From Petrachloros mirabilis ULC683 (GTDB lineage: Bacteria > Cyanobacteriota > Cyanobacteriia > Thermosynechococcales > Thermosynechococcaceae): DNA of 64,000 nucleotides. Shown in pieces: positions 54,071 to 63,629 of the stretch. Position 1 is the first letter of the stretch; each line of letters begins with the position of its first letter. The notes beneath the pieces are model-generated. The model was not told the DNA's origin and ran no database searches. It worked only from the letters and a program-made list of their open reading frames with translations. A program made the position numbers and the translations under genes. The DNA lies in NCBI RefSeq assembly GCF_009939295.1, contig NZ_WVIC01000014.1:28218-92217 (forward strand), written 5' to 3'.

Positions 54071-54892
54071 TTAGGCGCTGACAATGCCTGACCATTGCAC
54101 TTGCTTGAGGTGGTCGCGGCGGTATGAGAAAAACTGCTGGGGCTGTTGATAGGTGCAGTAGGGCGCGATCGCAACTTGCTCGGGCTGCAAGCCTAACTGC
54201 TCTAACTGCAACATATTCACCCGGCGCACGTCTAAGCGCGCACATCCGGGCTGCTGATCGTAGAGAATGGCGGGCTGCGCTCCCTGTGTCAGCAACTCCG
54301 GCAAGTGCTGAAGACCGGCATCTGAGGGTAAATTTTCTGAAGACCAAGCTTCACAGACTGTGGCCCCAACCTGAGCCGCCACCTCAACAGACACTTGGTA
54401 AACGACACCTGCGATCGCAGGCCCCATAGCCACCCGCAAATCCGAGACTTGACTCCCTTGATCCTGGAGTAGTCGTGCCACAGCCATGGGCACAATTTTA
54501 GCGGCTGTGCCTCGCCAACCAGCATGTACAGCCGCCACATGCCCCGTGCGCTGATCGGCAATCAAAATAGGGGTACAGTCTGCTGTGCAGACCCAAACCG
54601 CCTGCTGTGAGTGACTACTGAACAGGCCATCTGCCTCAGGCCAAGCAGGCGGGGCTAACTCCGCAGCGGGCTTTTGCCAGAGATGGGTTTGTACCTCTGC
54701 CGCACTGAGAACTTGATTGCCGTGCACCTGCCGCACTCGATAAGGAAACGCCTCGGCATGAATCACCGGCACCAACTCCGCAGGGGTATCGGGCCAAAAT
54801 TGGCGGGTAAAGAAACCATGTTGCCAGGGTTCTAACAAACTGCAAGTGAGATAGGCACGGCCTTCATCGGCGCGCCAATGCCAGGTGTGCAT
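54071..54892 (-). CDS. pgeF: Peptidoglycan editing factor PgeF (laccase-domain protein)
   Basis: A 273-aa protein of the DUF152/PgeF family: RQVHGNQVLSAAEVQTHLWQ (His), ADGLFSSHSQQAVWVCTADC, HVAAVHAGWRGTAAKIVPMA (metal His and Cys) and AIAPYCTYQQPQQFFSYRRD. The bacterial enzyme removes misincorporated residues from peptidoglycan precursors; older annotations call it a polyphenol oxidase. The three copper/zinc-like ligands H-C-H are present. It is alone, with 178 bp to the HAD gene on its 3' side. Confidence 0.9.
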   Translation of the reverse strand: MHTWHWRADEGRAYLTCSLLEPWQHGFFTRQFWPDTPAELVPVIHAEAFPYRVRQVHGNQVLSAAEVQTHLWQKPAAELAPPAWPEADGLFSSHSQQAVWVCTADCTPILIADQRTGHVAAVHAGWRGTAAKIVPMAVARLLQDQGSQVSDLRVAMGPAIAGVVYQVSVEVAAQVGATVCEAWSSENLPSDAGLQHLPELLTQGAQPAILYDQQPGCARLDVRRVNMLQLEQLGLQPEQVAIAPYCTYQQPQQFFSYRRDHLKQVQWSGIVSA

Positions 54893-55099
54893 AAATCTCC
54901 TTTCAATAGGCCAAATGGATCGCTAAACCTCTTTTGCCTTTCTCTGGGACTGGAGGACTGGAGGGCGAATGCAGGCTTGCATGAGACTTTTTCCAGCCTC
55001 TCTTATCCTAATCATTTCCTCACATTCTCAGCTAAAAATGGTGCCCTTATCTGTAATATCCTCTAGGCAGGCGTTGAGCCATGAGCTGTAGGGAAACGC

Positions 55100-55429
55100 A
55101 TGAAATTGCCAAATGGAGCATACGCGATCATCTCAATGGAGAAACTCACAGGCTACTGCCTCAATCCAAATCACGCATCAGGTAAGCATAAGGCCAGAGT
55201 ATTTGCCTCAGTGCTTGGTATTACGGCTGAGAATGCCGAAGATTTGCGACAATTGATCGCACAAGCTGCCACTGAAGGTGAAGTGATCCAGCAGGATGCA
55301 ACAACATTTGGTCATCTGTACAAGGTTGATTGGAGGATAGATGACCAAGACTCTGTTATCCTGCGAACACTTTGGGAAATTCGTGGCAATCAACCTAAGC
55401 CCCGTCTAGTTTCAGCATTTATCAGGTAG
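55100..55429 (+). CDS. DUF6883 domain protein
   Basis: A 109-aa protein (KLPNGAYAIISMEKLTGYCL, NPNHASGKHKARVFASVLGI, LYKVDWRIDDQDSVILRTLW, EIRGNQPKPRLVSAFI) of the DUF6883 type. The family occurs in bacterial two-gene modules and in C-terminal domains of polymorphic toxins, where a nuclease-like role has been supposed; H and K in NPNHASGKHKA are good candidate active residues. It is followed after 5 nt by a DUF4926 gene, the usual partner, so the two form a unit of unknown function. Confidence 0.75.
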   Translation: MKLPNGAYAIISMEKLTGYCLNPNHASGKHKARVFASVLGITAENAEDLRQLIAQAATEGEVIQQDATTFGHLYKVDWRIDDQDSVILRTLWEIRGNQPKPRLVSAFIR

Positions 55430-55434
55430 GTTCT

Positions 55435-55695
55435 ATGACAGCCTTACAAAGACTAGATACGGTTACTAATTTGCAGCCGATCGCCCGTGATCGCCTCACT
55501 TTAGTTGAGCCTGAGTATCAGTTGATTCAGTCGCTACCGGCTGGACAAGTGGGTACAGTGCTAGAAGTTTACCCAGGTGAGCAGCCATCCTACCTAGTTG
55601 AATTTGCTGATTTGGAAGGGCGCGAATACGCAATGGCAAACCTAAAGCCTGATGAGATGCTAACCCTGCATTATGAACTACTGCACGCTAGCTAA
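55435..55695 (+). CDS. DUF4926 domain protein
   Basis: An 86-aa protein whose C-terminal half (EYQLIQSLPAGQVGTVLEVY, PSYLVEFADLEGREYAMANL, KPDEMLTLHYE) is a small beta-barrel of the DUF4926 family. Proteins with this domain usually accompany DUF6883 or nuclease-like genes and may act as their partner or antidote. The gap to the previous gene is 5 nt. The first ~25 residues (TALQRLDTVTNLQPIARDRL) are a variable extension. Confidence 0.75.
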   Translation: MTALQRLDTVTNLQPIARDRLTLVEPEYQLIQSLPAGQVGTVLEVYPGEQPSYLVEFADLEGREYAMANLKPDEMLTLHYELLHAS

Positions 55696-55803
55696 GTATG
55701 CATAGAAGGCCAAATCGGCAGATCGTTGACCGGCTCAAGCAGTTTTTCCGGGTAGGTTTGCTCCCATTGAGGACACCCTGACCAAAATAGCCGCGATCGC
55801 GGT

Positions 55804-55897
55804 TATGGCAGTTCTCAGTTGAGTGTAGTACAGCCGGTTAGGCGGGGTGTGGGGTGTGGGGTGTGGGGTGTACGGAATGCAAGTGAAAACCGCTGTA
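55804..55897. repeat. Diverged relative of the 108-bp element with GGGGTGT tandem
   Basis: The ends TATGGCAGTTCTCA and GTGAAAACCGCTGTA match the tips of the 108-bp elements; the middle has four tandem GGGGTGT units (55844-55871) in place of the two hairpins. Confidence 0.6.
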
Positions 55898-55976
55898 TCG
55901 TCTGAGCAACCATTCCCGAGCCACCATGCTGGAAACAACACCTTGTCCGTGAAGGGCTCGCCACCGACAGAACCAA

Positions 55977-57131
55977 TCAGAGAAGTTGCTGTAGCCCCAG
56001 GGCGACGAGGGCCAAGATGCCGACCACCGCATAAAAGCGTCCTACAACCTTGACTTCGGGCCAGCCCGAGAGTTCAAAGTGATTGTGGAGGGGAGACATT
56101 TTGAAGAGCCGTTTGCCAATGCCATCGGGGCCTTTGGTGGCTTTGTAGTAGGCGACTTGGGCGATGACGGATAAAGATTCCACCAGAAAGAGGCCGCTCA
56201 GGATCAATAAGGCCCAGAGGCTATTGCTGACGAGTCCTAGGGCGGCTAGCATCCCGCCTAGAGCCAGTGAGCCGGTATCGCCCATGAAGACCCGGGCGGG
56301 GTTGTAATTGTGGCCGAGGAAGCCCATGCACCCTCCACTCATGCAGGCGGCGAGCACCATTAAACTTGGATCTTGGGGGGCAACAATCACGGCCATGCTC
56401 AGCAGGGCGATCGCACAGGCACCCGCCGCTAGACCGTCCATGCCATCGGTGAGGTTGACAGCGTTGCTCTCAGCAGCAACGACAAAGGCCGCTAACCCAC
56501 AAAAACCTAGACCAATGGATAGGCTCAACCCCAAAGGAAACTGGAGGGTACCCAAGCTCGGATCTTGAATCAGCCACCAAAGGCCAAATCCTAATCCGCA
56601 GGCTAGTTCAATGCCCAGGCGCAGTCGGGCAGAAATGCCCTTATTGGACTGTCGCCGTAAGACTTGCCAATCGTCTAACCAGCCGACACTTCCTAAGATC
56701 AAGGTGAGTAGGAGGGTGGCGATCGCAGCCCCAGAAATCTGTCCTAGCCCAACCTGAGCAAACAGCACCCCCAGACCCAGAGCCACGGGCACAAAAAAAA
56801 CACCCCCCATGGTGGGTGTGCCAGCTTTCTTGAGATGGGTTTGGGGGCCATCTTCACGGATAATCTGAGCCGCTTTAAGACGGCGTAATAGGGGCACTCC
56901 CTGATGCCCAACCGCCAAAACCACCAGCGCACTGACCCCGAAAGGGATCAAAACCGAGACCCAGGGCGTTGTCAGTCGTTGGGCTGACCAGTCCAGGATG
57001 AGTGCAGCACAACCTAGACTGATGAACAATAGATGAAACAGTTTTTTGCCCGAGAATCGGGGCGTTGCCGCGGCCACTTTGCTGAGTAACACCAGATGCT
57101 TTCCTTTGGGATGAGATCCACTTTCCGGCAT
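55977..57131 (-). CDS. mraY: Phospho-N-acetylmuramoyl-pentapeptide transferase
   Basis: A 384-aa membrane enzyme that makes lipid I from UDP-MurNAc-pentapeptide and undecaprenyl phosphate. Ten or so hydrophobic helices are visible, with the family motifs KKAGTPTMGGVFFVPVALGL, SVGWLDDWQ (the DD pair), ESNAVNLTDGMDGLAAGACA and RVFMGDTGSLALGGMLAALG, and MSPLHNHFELSGWPEVKVVG near the end. ATG at 57131 (after TTG) is used. The N-terminal ~60 residues form a cyanobacterial extension. The DUF3134 gene lies upstream on the same strand with a 53-bp gap. Confidence 0.96.
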   Translation of the reverse strand: MPESGSHPKGKHLVLLSKVAAATPRFSGKKLFHLLFISLGCAALILDWSAQRLTTPWVSVLIPFGVSALVVLAVGHQGVPLLRRLKAAQIIREDGPQTHLKKAGTPTMGGVFFVPVALGLGVLFAQVGLGQISGAAIATLLLTLILGSVGWLDDWQVLRRQSNKGISARLRLGIELACGLGFGLWWLIQDPSLGTLQFPLGLSLSIGLGFCGLAAFVVAAESNAVNLTDGMDGLAAGACAIALLSMAVIVAPQDPSLMVLAACMSGGCMGFLGHNYNPARVFMGDTGSLALGGMLAALGLVSNSLWALLILSGLFLVESLSVIAQVAYYKATKGPDGIGKRLFKMSPLHNHFELSGWPEVKVVGRFYAVVGILALVALGLQQLL

Positions 57132-57184
57132 CAATCGTAGCCGCAGTTGCCCAAAATTTCTATCCTGACTTTTTGGCGTTTGAG

Positions 57185-57427
57185 TTAGTCGTCGTCATCG
57201 CCCCCCAAATCATCCTCCTCAAAGTCAGCATCATCGCCAGACATAAGGGCATTGATTTCTTCCATATCATCGGAATCGCTGAGGAGGGCACGGTCAGCTC
57301 CCTCTCGTTCCATCAGTCGGCCAGTTCCTTCCAACCAATTCAGAATCGAGGCATCCCGACGATGGGGAATGATCGGAGCCAAGTCTGTGATGCGCGCTTC
57401 TCGGAGTGAGGGGTTTTGGGGAGCCAT
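57185..57427 (-). CDS. DUF3134 family protein
   Basis: An 80-aa cyanobacterial protein: NPSLREARITDLAPIIPHRR, DASILNWLEGTGRLMERE and an acidic tail (DDADFEEDDLGGDDDD). The conserved core matches DUF3134, which is restricted to cyanobacteria; its function is not known. The tail is encoded partly by a GAC/GAT run. It lies between dnaG and mraY and may be cotranscribed with mraY. Confidence 0.88.
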   Translation of the reverse strand: MAPQNPSLREARITDLAPIIPHRRDASILNWLEGTGRLMEREGADRALLSDSDDMEEINALMSGDDADFEEDDLGGDDDD

Positions 57428-57590
57428 GGTCTATTTAGTGAACAGCAGGTCAATCTAGCGTCCTCTATCTTAACTTAATGGCACAGAGGCTCGGTGGCTT
57501 GCAGCAATATCTGACTCAACTCAGCCGAGGAATGTTGGAGCAGGTTGGTTGATATGCGGGGCTTTCAGGTGTTGAAGTGGCGAGCCGTAG

Positions 57591-59687
57591 TCACTGCTCT
57601 GAAAGTGCCTCTCGCTCGTTATAGGGGGGCAGTAGTTGTGTACTGGCCACTTCGGTGAGATCGGCTAGGCGAATGCAGCGCTGTTGATCGAGTCGCTGGA
57701 GATGGCGTTTTTCTTCGTAGTAGAGTCGCCGCAATTCCTCCAGTTCTTGGAGACATTGGGTTTCTTCAGCTAGCAGGGCGGGAGCTACATCACCTTCTTG
57801 GGCTAGGGTTTGGGCGAGATAAGCTCGGAAGACCACGGTGCGGCTAGGATGTTGGGCAGCAGTCGCTATGGCAGATTCGAGCAGGTTGAGGAAATGACGA
57901 CAGCGCTTCTCGCACAAAATTCGCTCGATACAAGTGGCAGCGGTTTGAATAGAGAGGCGAGGTCGCAAAATATCTAGGGCTGTTTTTTCGTCTAGCTGTA
58001 GCAGTGAAGCAATCCGCTGAAACTCCTGAGAATACTCTGTGCAGAGATCTTGTAGCGCCGTAATCAGGTCTAGATTGGTGGGGCGCTCCTCCAGTTCAGG
58101 GTGAGGCAAATCAGCTTGAGGTTGGGCTGCTGCTTCTTCAAGGGTAAGGATGTGGTGCCACAGGAAGCGATGGTGCTCAAAGCTAAATTCGAGGTTGTCG
58201 CGATCGCGCAGCGCCTCTCTAACCAGTTGGCGAGCGCTGGGACAATGCAGATAGATCCGTAATAATTGGGCTTCGGCGGTCTCTTGGAGCGTATAGTCGG
58301 CTGGATGTTGCCACTTTTTGGAGCGCCCATGCCAGCGCTGGCCGCGAACTTGTTGCCGCAGTGCTTCTTCGAGTTGCAGTGAGAGGCGTCCATCCCCTTG
58401 AGCCAGGAGCCCAGCACAGTGATGAATGTAGTGAGTTCTGAGCGTGGCATCCGGCAGTTTGCCTAGCAGCGCCACGATGGCCTGGGTGACCTGCTGAAAT
58501 TGATCGGCCTGCTGGAGATCACGACCAGCCAGAGCCCGCTGAATTTGCCAGTCGAGCCATAGGGGTGCCTCAGCCAGCAGTTGTCGATAGCTGGCGGCGG
58601 TGGCCTCCTGCAAAAACTCATCGGCATCTTTACCGTTGGGCAGATTGAGCACCCGTAGTTGCACATCCCCTTGGTAGGCTAGTGCTTCAACTTCGGTAAT
58701 GGCGCGCTCAGCCGCTCGCCCACCCGCTAGGTCGGCGTCAAAATTGAGGATGACTTGCTTTGAGTCGGTGTAGCGCAAGAGTTGCTTCACTTGCTCCACG
58801 TTGAGGGCGGTGCCCATGGCCGCAACGGCATGGGTGATACCCGCAGCATGAAGGGCAATGACATCAAAGTAGCCCTCAACCACCACTGCTTGATCTTCAC
58901 GAACAATGGCCTGACGAGCCTTGTCTAGACCAAAGAGCAGTTTGCCTTTATTAAAAATCTCGGTTTCTGGGGAATTCAGATACTTGGGTTCTTCGTGGGT
59001 GAGGGTGCGGCTGCCAAACCCAACCACTCGCCCTTGCAAGTCATGAATCGGAATCATGAGGCGATCGCGGAAGCGGTCGTAGTAGCCCTCACTAGATTGG
59101 CGCGGCATGATTAGCCCCGCCTGCTCGACTAGATTGGCCGGAAACCGCTTTTGGACAACTAGATAATCGTAAAGATTTTGCCACCCAGCGGGGGCATAGC
59201 CAATTTGAAACTGTTGCAGGGTGGCGTTACTCAACTGGCGAGACTGGGTAGCGTAGGTCAATGCGGCTTGACCCCCCGGCTGACGCAGGGCATGCTCATA
59301 AAAGCGACAGGAAATGGCCAGAATTTCGTAAAGCTGCTCTCGCAGGGAAATCTGACGCGCTAGTTTTTGGGTTTCTTCGGCTTCTAGGGTTTGTACCGGC
59401 ACCTGGTAGCGCTGAGCCAAGTCCAACACGACTTCGGCAAAGGAGCGTTTTTCTAGCTCCATCAAAAACTTGAAGGCGTTGCCTCCGGCTCCGCAGCCAA
59501 AGCAATAGTAAAACTGCTTCTCGGGGCTGACGCTGAAGCTGGGGGATTTGTCGTCATGAAAGGGGCAGCAGCCTACAAACCCCCGCCCTTGCTTACGCAG
59601 AACAACATGCCCTGACACCACATCCACAATATCTGCGGTCTGGCGCACTTGCTCGATGGTGTCGGGGTGGATGCGGGGAAGACTCAT
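57591..59687 (-). CDS. dnaG: DNA primase
   Basis: A 698-aa primase that makes RNA primers for replication. The N-terminal zinc-binding domain has GCCPFHDDKSPSFSVSPEKQ and YYCFGCGAGGNAFKF. The TOPRIM catalytic domain contains VVEGYFDVIALHAAGITHAV (Glu) and ILNFDADLAGGRAAERAI (DxD). The C-terminal ~250 residues are the helicase-binding domain, which is less conserved. The cyanobacterial protein is longer than the E. coli one. ATG at 59687; it is separated from DUF3134 by 163 bp. Confidence 0.97.
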   Translation of the reverse strand: MSLPRIHPDTIEQVRQTADIVDVVSGHVVLRKQGRGFVGCCPFHDDKSPSFSVSPEKQFYYCFGCGAGGNAFKFLMELEKRSFAEVVLDLAQRYQVPVQTLEAEETQKLARQISLREQLYEILAISCRFYEHALRQPGGQAALTYATQSRQLSNATLQQFQIGYAPAGWQNLYDYLVVQKRFPANLVEQAGLIMPRQSSEGYYDRFRDRLMIPIHDLQGRVVGFGSRTLTHEEPKYLNSPETEIFNKGKLLFGLDKARQAIVREDQAVVVEGYFDVIALHAAGITHAVAAMGTALNVEQVKQLLRYTDSKQVILNFDADLAGGRAAERAITEVEALAYQGDVQLRVLNLPNGKDADEFLQEATAASYRQLLAEAPLWLDWQIQRALAGRDLQQADQFQQVTQAIVALLGKLPDATLRTHYIHHCAGLLAQGDGRLSLQLEEALRQQVRGQRWHGRSKKWQHPADYTLQETAEAQLLRIYLHCPSARQLVREALRDRDNLEFSFEHHRFLWHHILTLEEAAAQPQADLPHPELEERPTNLDLITALQDLCTEYSQEFQRIASLLQLDEKTALDILRPRLSIQTAATCIERILCEKRCRHFLNLLESAIATAAQHPSRTVVFRAYLAQTLAQEGDVAPALLAEETQCLQELEELRRLYYEEKRHLQRLDQQRCIRLADLTEVASTQLLPPYNEREALSEQ

Positions 59688-59894
59688 CCGGGAGGACTAG
59701 AGACGATTTGCAGCGGCCAGGGTACAGCTTGTCTATTGGCAACGGTTACAGTATCTGCAATCAGCAGCAAAGGGAGTGCTGAGTAATACTAAGGTACCAA
59801 AAATTAGGGTGCGATCGCAGCTCAGCTTTGCCAATCACATAGCGCTATCCATAGTGGCACAGATTGTATCAGATCTGGCTCAAACTCCATAAGC

Positions 59895-60638
59895 TCACTG
59901 CATCACCATCCCCCCATCGACGTTAAAAGTCTGGCCTGTAATGTATGCAGCGGCTGGATCAGACGCCAAAAACTGGATCATGCCCGCCACTTCTTCCGGG
60001 TGGCCATAGCGCCCAAGGGGAATAAATTTCAGAATTTCTTCAGCTTGAAGGCCATGGGTCATATCAGTTTCAATAAAGCCTGGGGCAACCGCATTAACGG
60101 TGACCCCTCGACTGGCCAGCTCTTTAGCTACAGTCTTTGTAAACCCAATCACCCCAGCCTTGGCTGCACTGTAGTTTGCCTGACCAGGGTTGCCCATCAA
60201 GCCTGCCACAGAAGTGATATTAACAATTCGACCGGCACGCTGTTTCAACATAATTTTACTGACTGCTCGCGTGCACAGAAAAACACCGGTCAGATTTATA
60301 TCAATGACCGCTTGCCAATCTTCGGGCTTCATCCGCAAGAGCAGAGTGTCTCGGGTCACACCGGCATTATTGACCCAAATGTCAATGCGCCCCCACTTCT
60401 CCATAACAGCGGCGACCAAAGCATCGACCTGAGCACTCTGAGCAACATCTGCTTGAATTGCGACGGCCTCTGCGCCTTGGGTCACAATTTCACTCACAAC
60501 TGCTTCAGCGGCAGTACTGGAGCTGGCATAGTTTACAACAACTTTTGCGCCTGCGGCGGCTAAGGCTAACACAGTTGCTCGACCAATGCCTCGTGAGGCA
60601 CCCGTCACCACTGCAACTTGATCTTGCAAAACGTTCAT
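59895..60638 (-). CDS. fabG: 3-oxoacyl-[ACP] reductase
   Basis: A 247-aa short-chain dehydrogenase: the NADP site AVVTGASRGIGRATVLALAA, WVNNAGVTRDTLLLRMKPED, the catalytic serine in NITSVAGLMGNPGQANYSAA with the YxxxK (YSAAK) and the end YITGQTFNVDGGMVMQ. It reduces 3-ketoacyl-ACP in fatty acid elongation. The sequence is of the FabG type rather than PhaB, although a similar SDR could be used in other reactions. Its promoter side has a 108-bp repeat at 60675. Confidence 0.93.
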   Translation of the reverse strand: MNVLQDQVAVVTGASRGIGRATVLALAAAGAKVVVNYASSSTAAEAVVSEIVTQGAEAVAIQADVAQSAQVDALVAAVMEKWGRIDIWVNNAGVTRDTLLLRMKPEDWQAVIDINLTGVFLCTRAVSKIMLKQRAGRIVNITSVAGLMGNPGQANYSAAKAGVIGFTKTVAKELASRGVTVNAVAPGFIETDMTHGLQAEEILKFIPLGRYGHPEEVAGMIQFLASDPAAAYITGQTFNVDGGMVMQ

Positions 60639-60674
60639 TCCAATCAGTCATCTTCTAAGCTTGCTCAACCATCT

Positions 60675-60782
60675 TATAGCGGTTTACAGATCGATGGAGT
60701 CCATGGGGTGCAGGGGGCGCTGCCCCCTGCGTGGGGGTTCCACCCCCACACCCTGTACCTCACTCAGGTGAGAACCGCTATA
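60675..60782. mobile_element. 108-bp MITE-like element, copy 3
   Basis: Begins TATAGCGGTTTACAGATCGA and ends CAGGTGAGAACCGCTATA, with hairpins around TGCAGGGGGCGCTGCCCCCT and GGGGGTTCCACCCCC. It lies between fabG and the kinase gene and is inverted relative to the copy at 11019. Confidence 0.85.
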
Positions 60783-60813
60783 GAAGAATTCAGATCACTA
60801 TAGAGGCTGAAAA

Positions 60814-61770
60814 TCAGCTTGATACAGCTTGGTCAAAGGTTTTCAGGCACCGCTCTGCCGCAATCACAAACTTCTCAACCGGAAAATGCCCTAAATCAAC
60901 ACTGAAATGAGCCAACGCCGTGACCAGATGGCTCCGGGCATCTACCAGATCACACTCAAGCGCTGCACAATGCAGGTGTAAATGGCGCAACAGCCTGGCA
61001 GGGCTAAGCTGGATAGATTGAGCTAGGCGAATCAGATCATAAATTCCGTACCCCTGTACTTGCGACCCAAACCAATCGATGATCACAAATGGGCTAAAGG
61101 CACCTCTGGGAAGGGAGCGATTCAGAAGGATATTCCCAGTCCACAGATCCCCGTGCATCAGAACGAAGTCAGGATGCCACTGGTGGGTCTGCAATCGATA
61201 CAGGGTTTCTTTCGCTGCAATCTGTAAAGATGCTGGCATGGATGGAAGATGGGCAAGGTGCTGTAAGGGAGCCACAAACCGAGCCTGACGATTCCCAGAA
61301 CTAACAGGGCTACGAGTTTGTGCCGTGAGCTGATAGGCCAGCTTCAAAAGGTCAGAAGTGATCAGTGTGCGCTGTAACCACCACTTCAGCAGACCTTGGG
61401 CTAGGGGCTGATGATAGGGGAAAACGGCATAACTGAGTCCCAGTCCCAACACAGCCCCTTCGTAGATAGGTGCCAAAATTGCCATTTTTAAGTTCTCAGT
61501 TACGGCTGCCTGAGCCAGACGGGTTCGTTGAGCTCCCAGGGCAACTAGCTTTGGGTCTATCGGGGGTGAACACAATACAACCGCAGCGGGGGCTCCTTGA
61601 GCATCCCTGATCATAAATTTGAACGTGCTGCCGACGGCCTCTGAGTCCATCGCCATCGCCTCAAGGCCACCCATCGTTTGGGGTGGCAGTATGGGGGTCA
61701 AGGACTCCGCCAAGTATGCCTGCAATTGCGAACGAGAGAGCAATTCCAGCGCTAAGGAATTGCTACTCAT
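60814..61770 (-). CDS. APH/fructosamine-kinase-like phosphotransferase
   Basis: A 318-aa protein kinase-like enzyme of the aminoglycoside/choline kinase clan: FVLMHGDLWTGNILLNRSL (HGDxxxxN catalytic loop), FVIIDWFGSQVQGYGIYDLI (metal-binding DW), and helical C-terminal parts. Possible substrates are fructosamines, choline or a homoserine-like compound; the family does not fix it. The nucleotide-binding N-lobe lysine is not clear, since the usual motif is weak. ATG at 61770; the frame extends to 61836 without support. It lies between fabG and proB, unrelated by function. Confidence 0.75.
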   Translation of the reverse strand: MSSNSLALELLSRSQLQAYLAESLTPILPPQTMGGLEAMAMDSEAVGSTFKFMIRDAQGAPAAVVLCSPPIDPKLVALGAQRTRLAQAAVTENLKMAILAPIYEGAVLGLGLSYAVFPYHQPLAQGLLKWWLQRTLITSDLLKLAYQLTAQTRSPVSSGNRQARFVAPLQHLAHLPSMPASLQIAAKETLYRLQTHQWHPDFVLMHGDLWTGNILLNRSLPRGAFSPFVIIDWFGSQVQGYGIYDLIRLAQSIQLSPARLLRHLHLHCAALECDLVDARSHLVTALAHFSVDLGHFPVEKFVIAAERCLKTFDQAVSS

Positions 61771-61836
61771 TTGCTTTGACCTAGACGAAATTTCCAGGAA
61801 TCGCCCATGACTTCCCTCCCGGTGAATGTCCACCAA

Positions 61837-62041
61837 TGGACGATTGAGGGGTGAGGTCGAGCCTATTGCCCGGTACTAACAAGGAGCACTGACCTAGATG
61901 GCATCCTTCCAACAGGACAGTCAGGATCAGTCATAACCCTGAGTCACCTGATCCATTGGTTGCCCTTAGGTTAACGTAAAGGGAAGAAAAAGTTAAGTAA
62001 TTTTTATCTAAAGGTTAAGGAGTCTGTTAACTGTATCGCTC
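61837..62041. other. Intergenic region without recognisable gene
   Basis: Upstream region of the kinase gene; it ends at a truncated copy of the AGAGGC-family repeat. AT-rich bases around 61980-62030 (AAAAAGTTAAGTAATTTTT) may belong to its promoter. Confidence 0.4.
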
Positions 62042-62117
62042 AGAGCTTGTTTGAGAAGTTGCTTAGATCTTGCACTTGCCCCCTAAATCACCCATTCTGG
62101 GGGACTTAAGAGTGATC
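62042..62117. repeat. Truncated AGAGGC-family repeat
   Basis: Starts AGAGCTTGTTTGAGAAG and runs to GACTTAAGAGTGATC, matching the first ~75 bp of the copies at 33123 and 32728, then breaks off where the next fragment begins. Confidence 0.75.
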
Positions 62118-62212
62118 AGGTTAAGGAAATTCACGCCCTGCGATCGCAGCAACTTACCCCCAAGCAAATTGCCCGCACGCTAGGGTTGGGTCCAGCTCTG
62201 GTTAACTACTGA
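62117..62212 (+). pseudogene. Short helix-turn-helix-like remnant
   Basis: The plus strand encodes VKEIHALRSQQLTPKQIART, then [10 protein letters not shown] and a stop. This is like the N-terminus of cyanobacterial SEC-C/YecA-like proteins, which begin with an IHALRxxxLTPKQIARxLGL segment. Only ~31 codons remain, partly overlapping the end of proB. Confidence 0.45.
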
Positions 62213-63311
62213 GAACCAGGTTATCCCGGTGAATCACCGTCTCAGCCCCAGCGTAGCCCAAGATGCCAGGGATCTCTTCGGAGCGACAGCCCTGGATCTG
62301 CTGGAGTTCAGCACTACTGTAGTTGACTAGACCCCGCGCCACTTCCTGGCCGCTGCGATCGCAGATTTGCACAGCTTCCTGGCTGTGGAAGTCCCCTTCG
62401 ACAGCGAGAATCCCCGCAGCCAGCAAGGACTTTCCAGCTTCGGTAATGGCTTGAATGGCACCTGCATCCAAGAGCAGGCGACCCGCAGGGGTCAGGGCAT
62501 GGGCAATCCAGCGTTTACGGGCAGTAATGGGCTGGGGGTGAGGCTCAAACCGGGTGCCCACATCGGCACCCCCTAAAATTTTGGCCAGGTTAGCGGGGGT
62601 CTTTCCCTGGGTAATCACGGTGCGAATACCCACATTGGTTGCGATCGCAGCCGCCCCAATTTTAGTGGCCATGCCACCCGTTCCCCAGCGCGAACCTTGT
62701 CCCCCAGCCTGCACTTGCAGGTCTTCAAGTTGGTCGATGCGCTCAACCACCGCAATCGGCTGAGCATCAGGCTGAGTCCGTGGATCGGCGGAGTACAGGC
62801 CATCTACATCCGTCAGCAAAAACAACCAGTCAGCATCAACCAGGCTAGCCACCAAAGCAGACAGCGTATCGTTGTCGCCAAATTTGAGTTCATCCACTGA
62901 GACCGTATCGTTCTCGTTCACAATCGGAATCACCCCCAACTTAAACAGCTCCTGAAACGTGTTAGACGCATTAATGTAGCGGCTGCGATCGCTCAAATCA
63001 CTACGGGTCAAAAGCACCTGGGCAATAGGCTGCTGCAAGCTAGTAAAAAAGTCATCGTAAATCCGCATCAGGCGACCCTGACCCACCGCCGCCACCGCCT
63101 GCTTGAGAGCCATGTGGCGGGGGCGCTGCTCTAGCCCTAAGCGGGTACAGCCAATCCCTACTGCCCCAGAGGACACCAGCACCACCTGATGGCCTTGATG
63201 GCGCAATTGACAGAGAACTTCCACTAGGGCTGCAACTGTAGCCAGTGCTAGATGACCGGTTTCCGGATTTGTCAAACTGGACGTGCCAATCTTGACTACT
63301 AGGGTTTGCAT
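62202..63311 (-). CDS. proB: Glutamate 5-kinase
   Basis: A 369-aa enzyme starting proline synthesis. The N-terminal amino-acid kinase domain has [57 protein letters not shown] and [34 protein letters not shown]. The C-terminal PUA domain ([20 protein letters not shown]) is present, as in most bacteria. ATG at 63311 places VVKIG at the normal distance; the frame also opens at 63320 (TTG). It stands alone; proA is not in the window. Confidence 0.95.
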   Translation of the reverse strand: MQTLVVKIGTSSLTNPETGHLALATVAALVEVLCQLRHQGHQVVLVSSGAVGIGCTRLGLEQRPRHMALKQAVAAVGQGRLMRIYDDFFTSLQQPIAQVLLTRSDLSDRSRYINASNTFQELFKLGVIPIVNENDTVSVDELKFGDNDTLSALVASLVDADWLFLLTDVDGLYSADPRTQPDAQPIAVVERIDQLEDLQVQAGGQGSRWGTGGMATKIGAAAIATNVGIRTVITQGKTPANLAKILGGADVGTRFEPHPQPITARKRWIAHALTPAGRLLLDAGAIQAITEAGKSLLAAGILAVEGDFHSQEAVQICDRSGQEVARGLVNYSSAELQQIQGCRSEEIPGILGYAGAETVIHRDNLVLSS

Positions 63312-63320
63312 CGTTGCCAA

Positions 63321-63629
63321 AAGGCCTGGAAAATCTGCTCTAGTGTTCAGTCAGGAAAACTTTGATGGATTGGAGACCCTCAAAATTTAACCCCAATCAA
63401 CTGTCCGACATTCGTCATCCATCAAAGTGGCATCCTCCCTGCCGCAAGCGGAAAGGGTACCCTAACGTCATTTGCATCAGTGGATGGCCATGCAAAATAA
63501 GCGTGCAGATAGCGTGATGCTCCGTTCCGTTGCATGCAGTAGTGTAGACAGATGCAAGACTGGAATTTTACCAATTTAGGCGATTACCCTCACCTCCGTC
63601 AACTACTTTTTACAAAAAGCCAAGCTGTC
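63321..63629. other. Intergenic region upstream of proB
   Basis: No gene, RNA or repeat is recognised in about 310 bases. It contains only weak promoter-like sequences. Confidence 0.4.

Noticed and set aside
55844..55871. GGGGTGT tandem repeats as CRISPR or telomere-like sequence
   Set aside because: Only four 7-bp units without spacers inside a diverged MITE.
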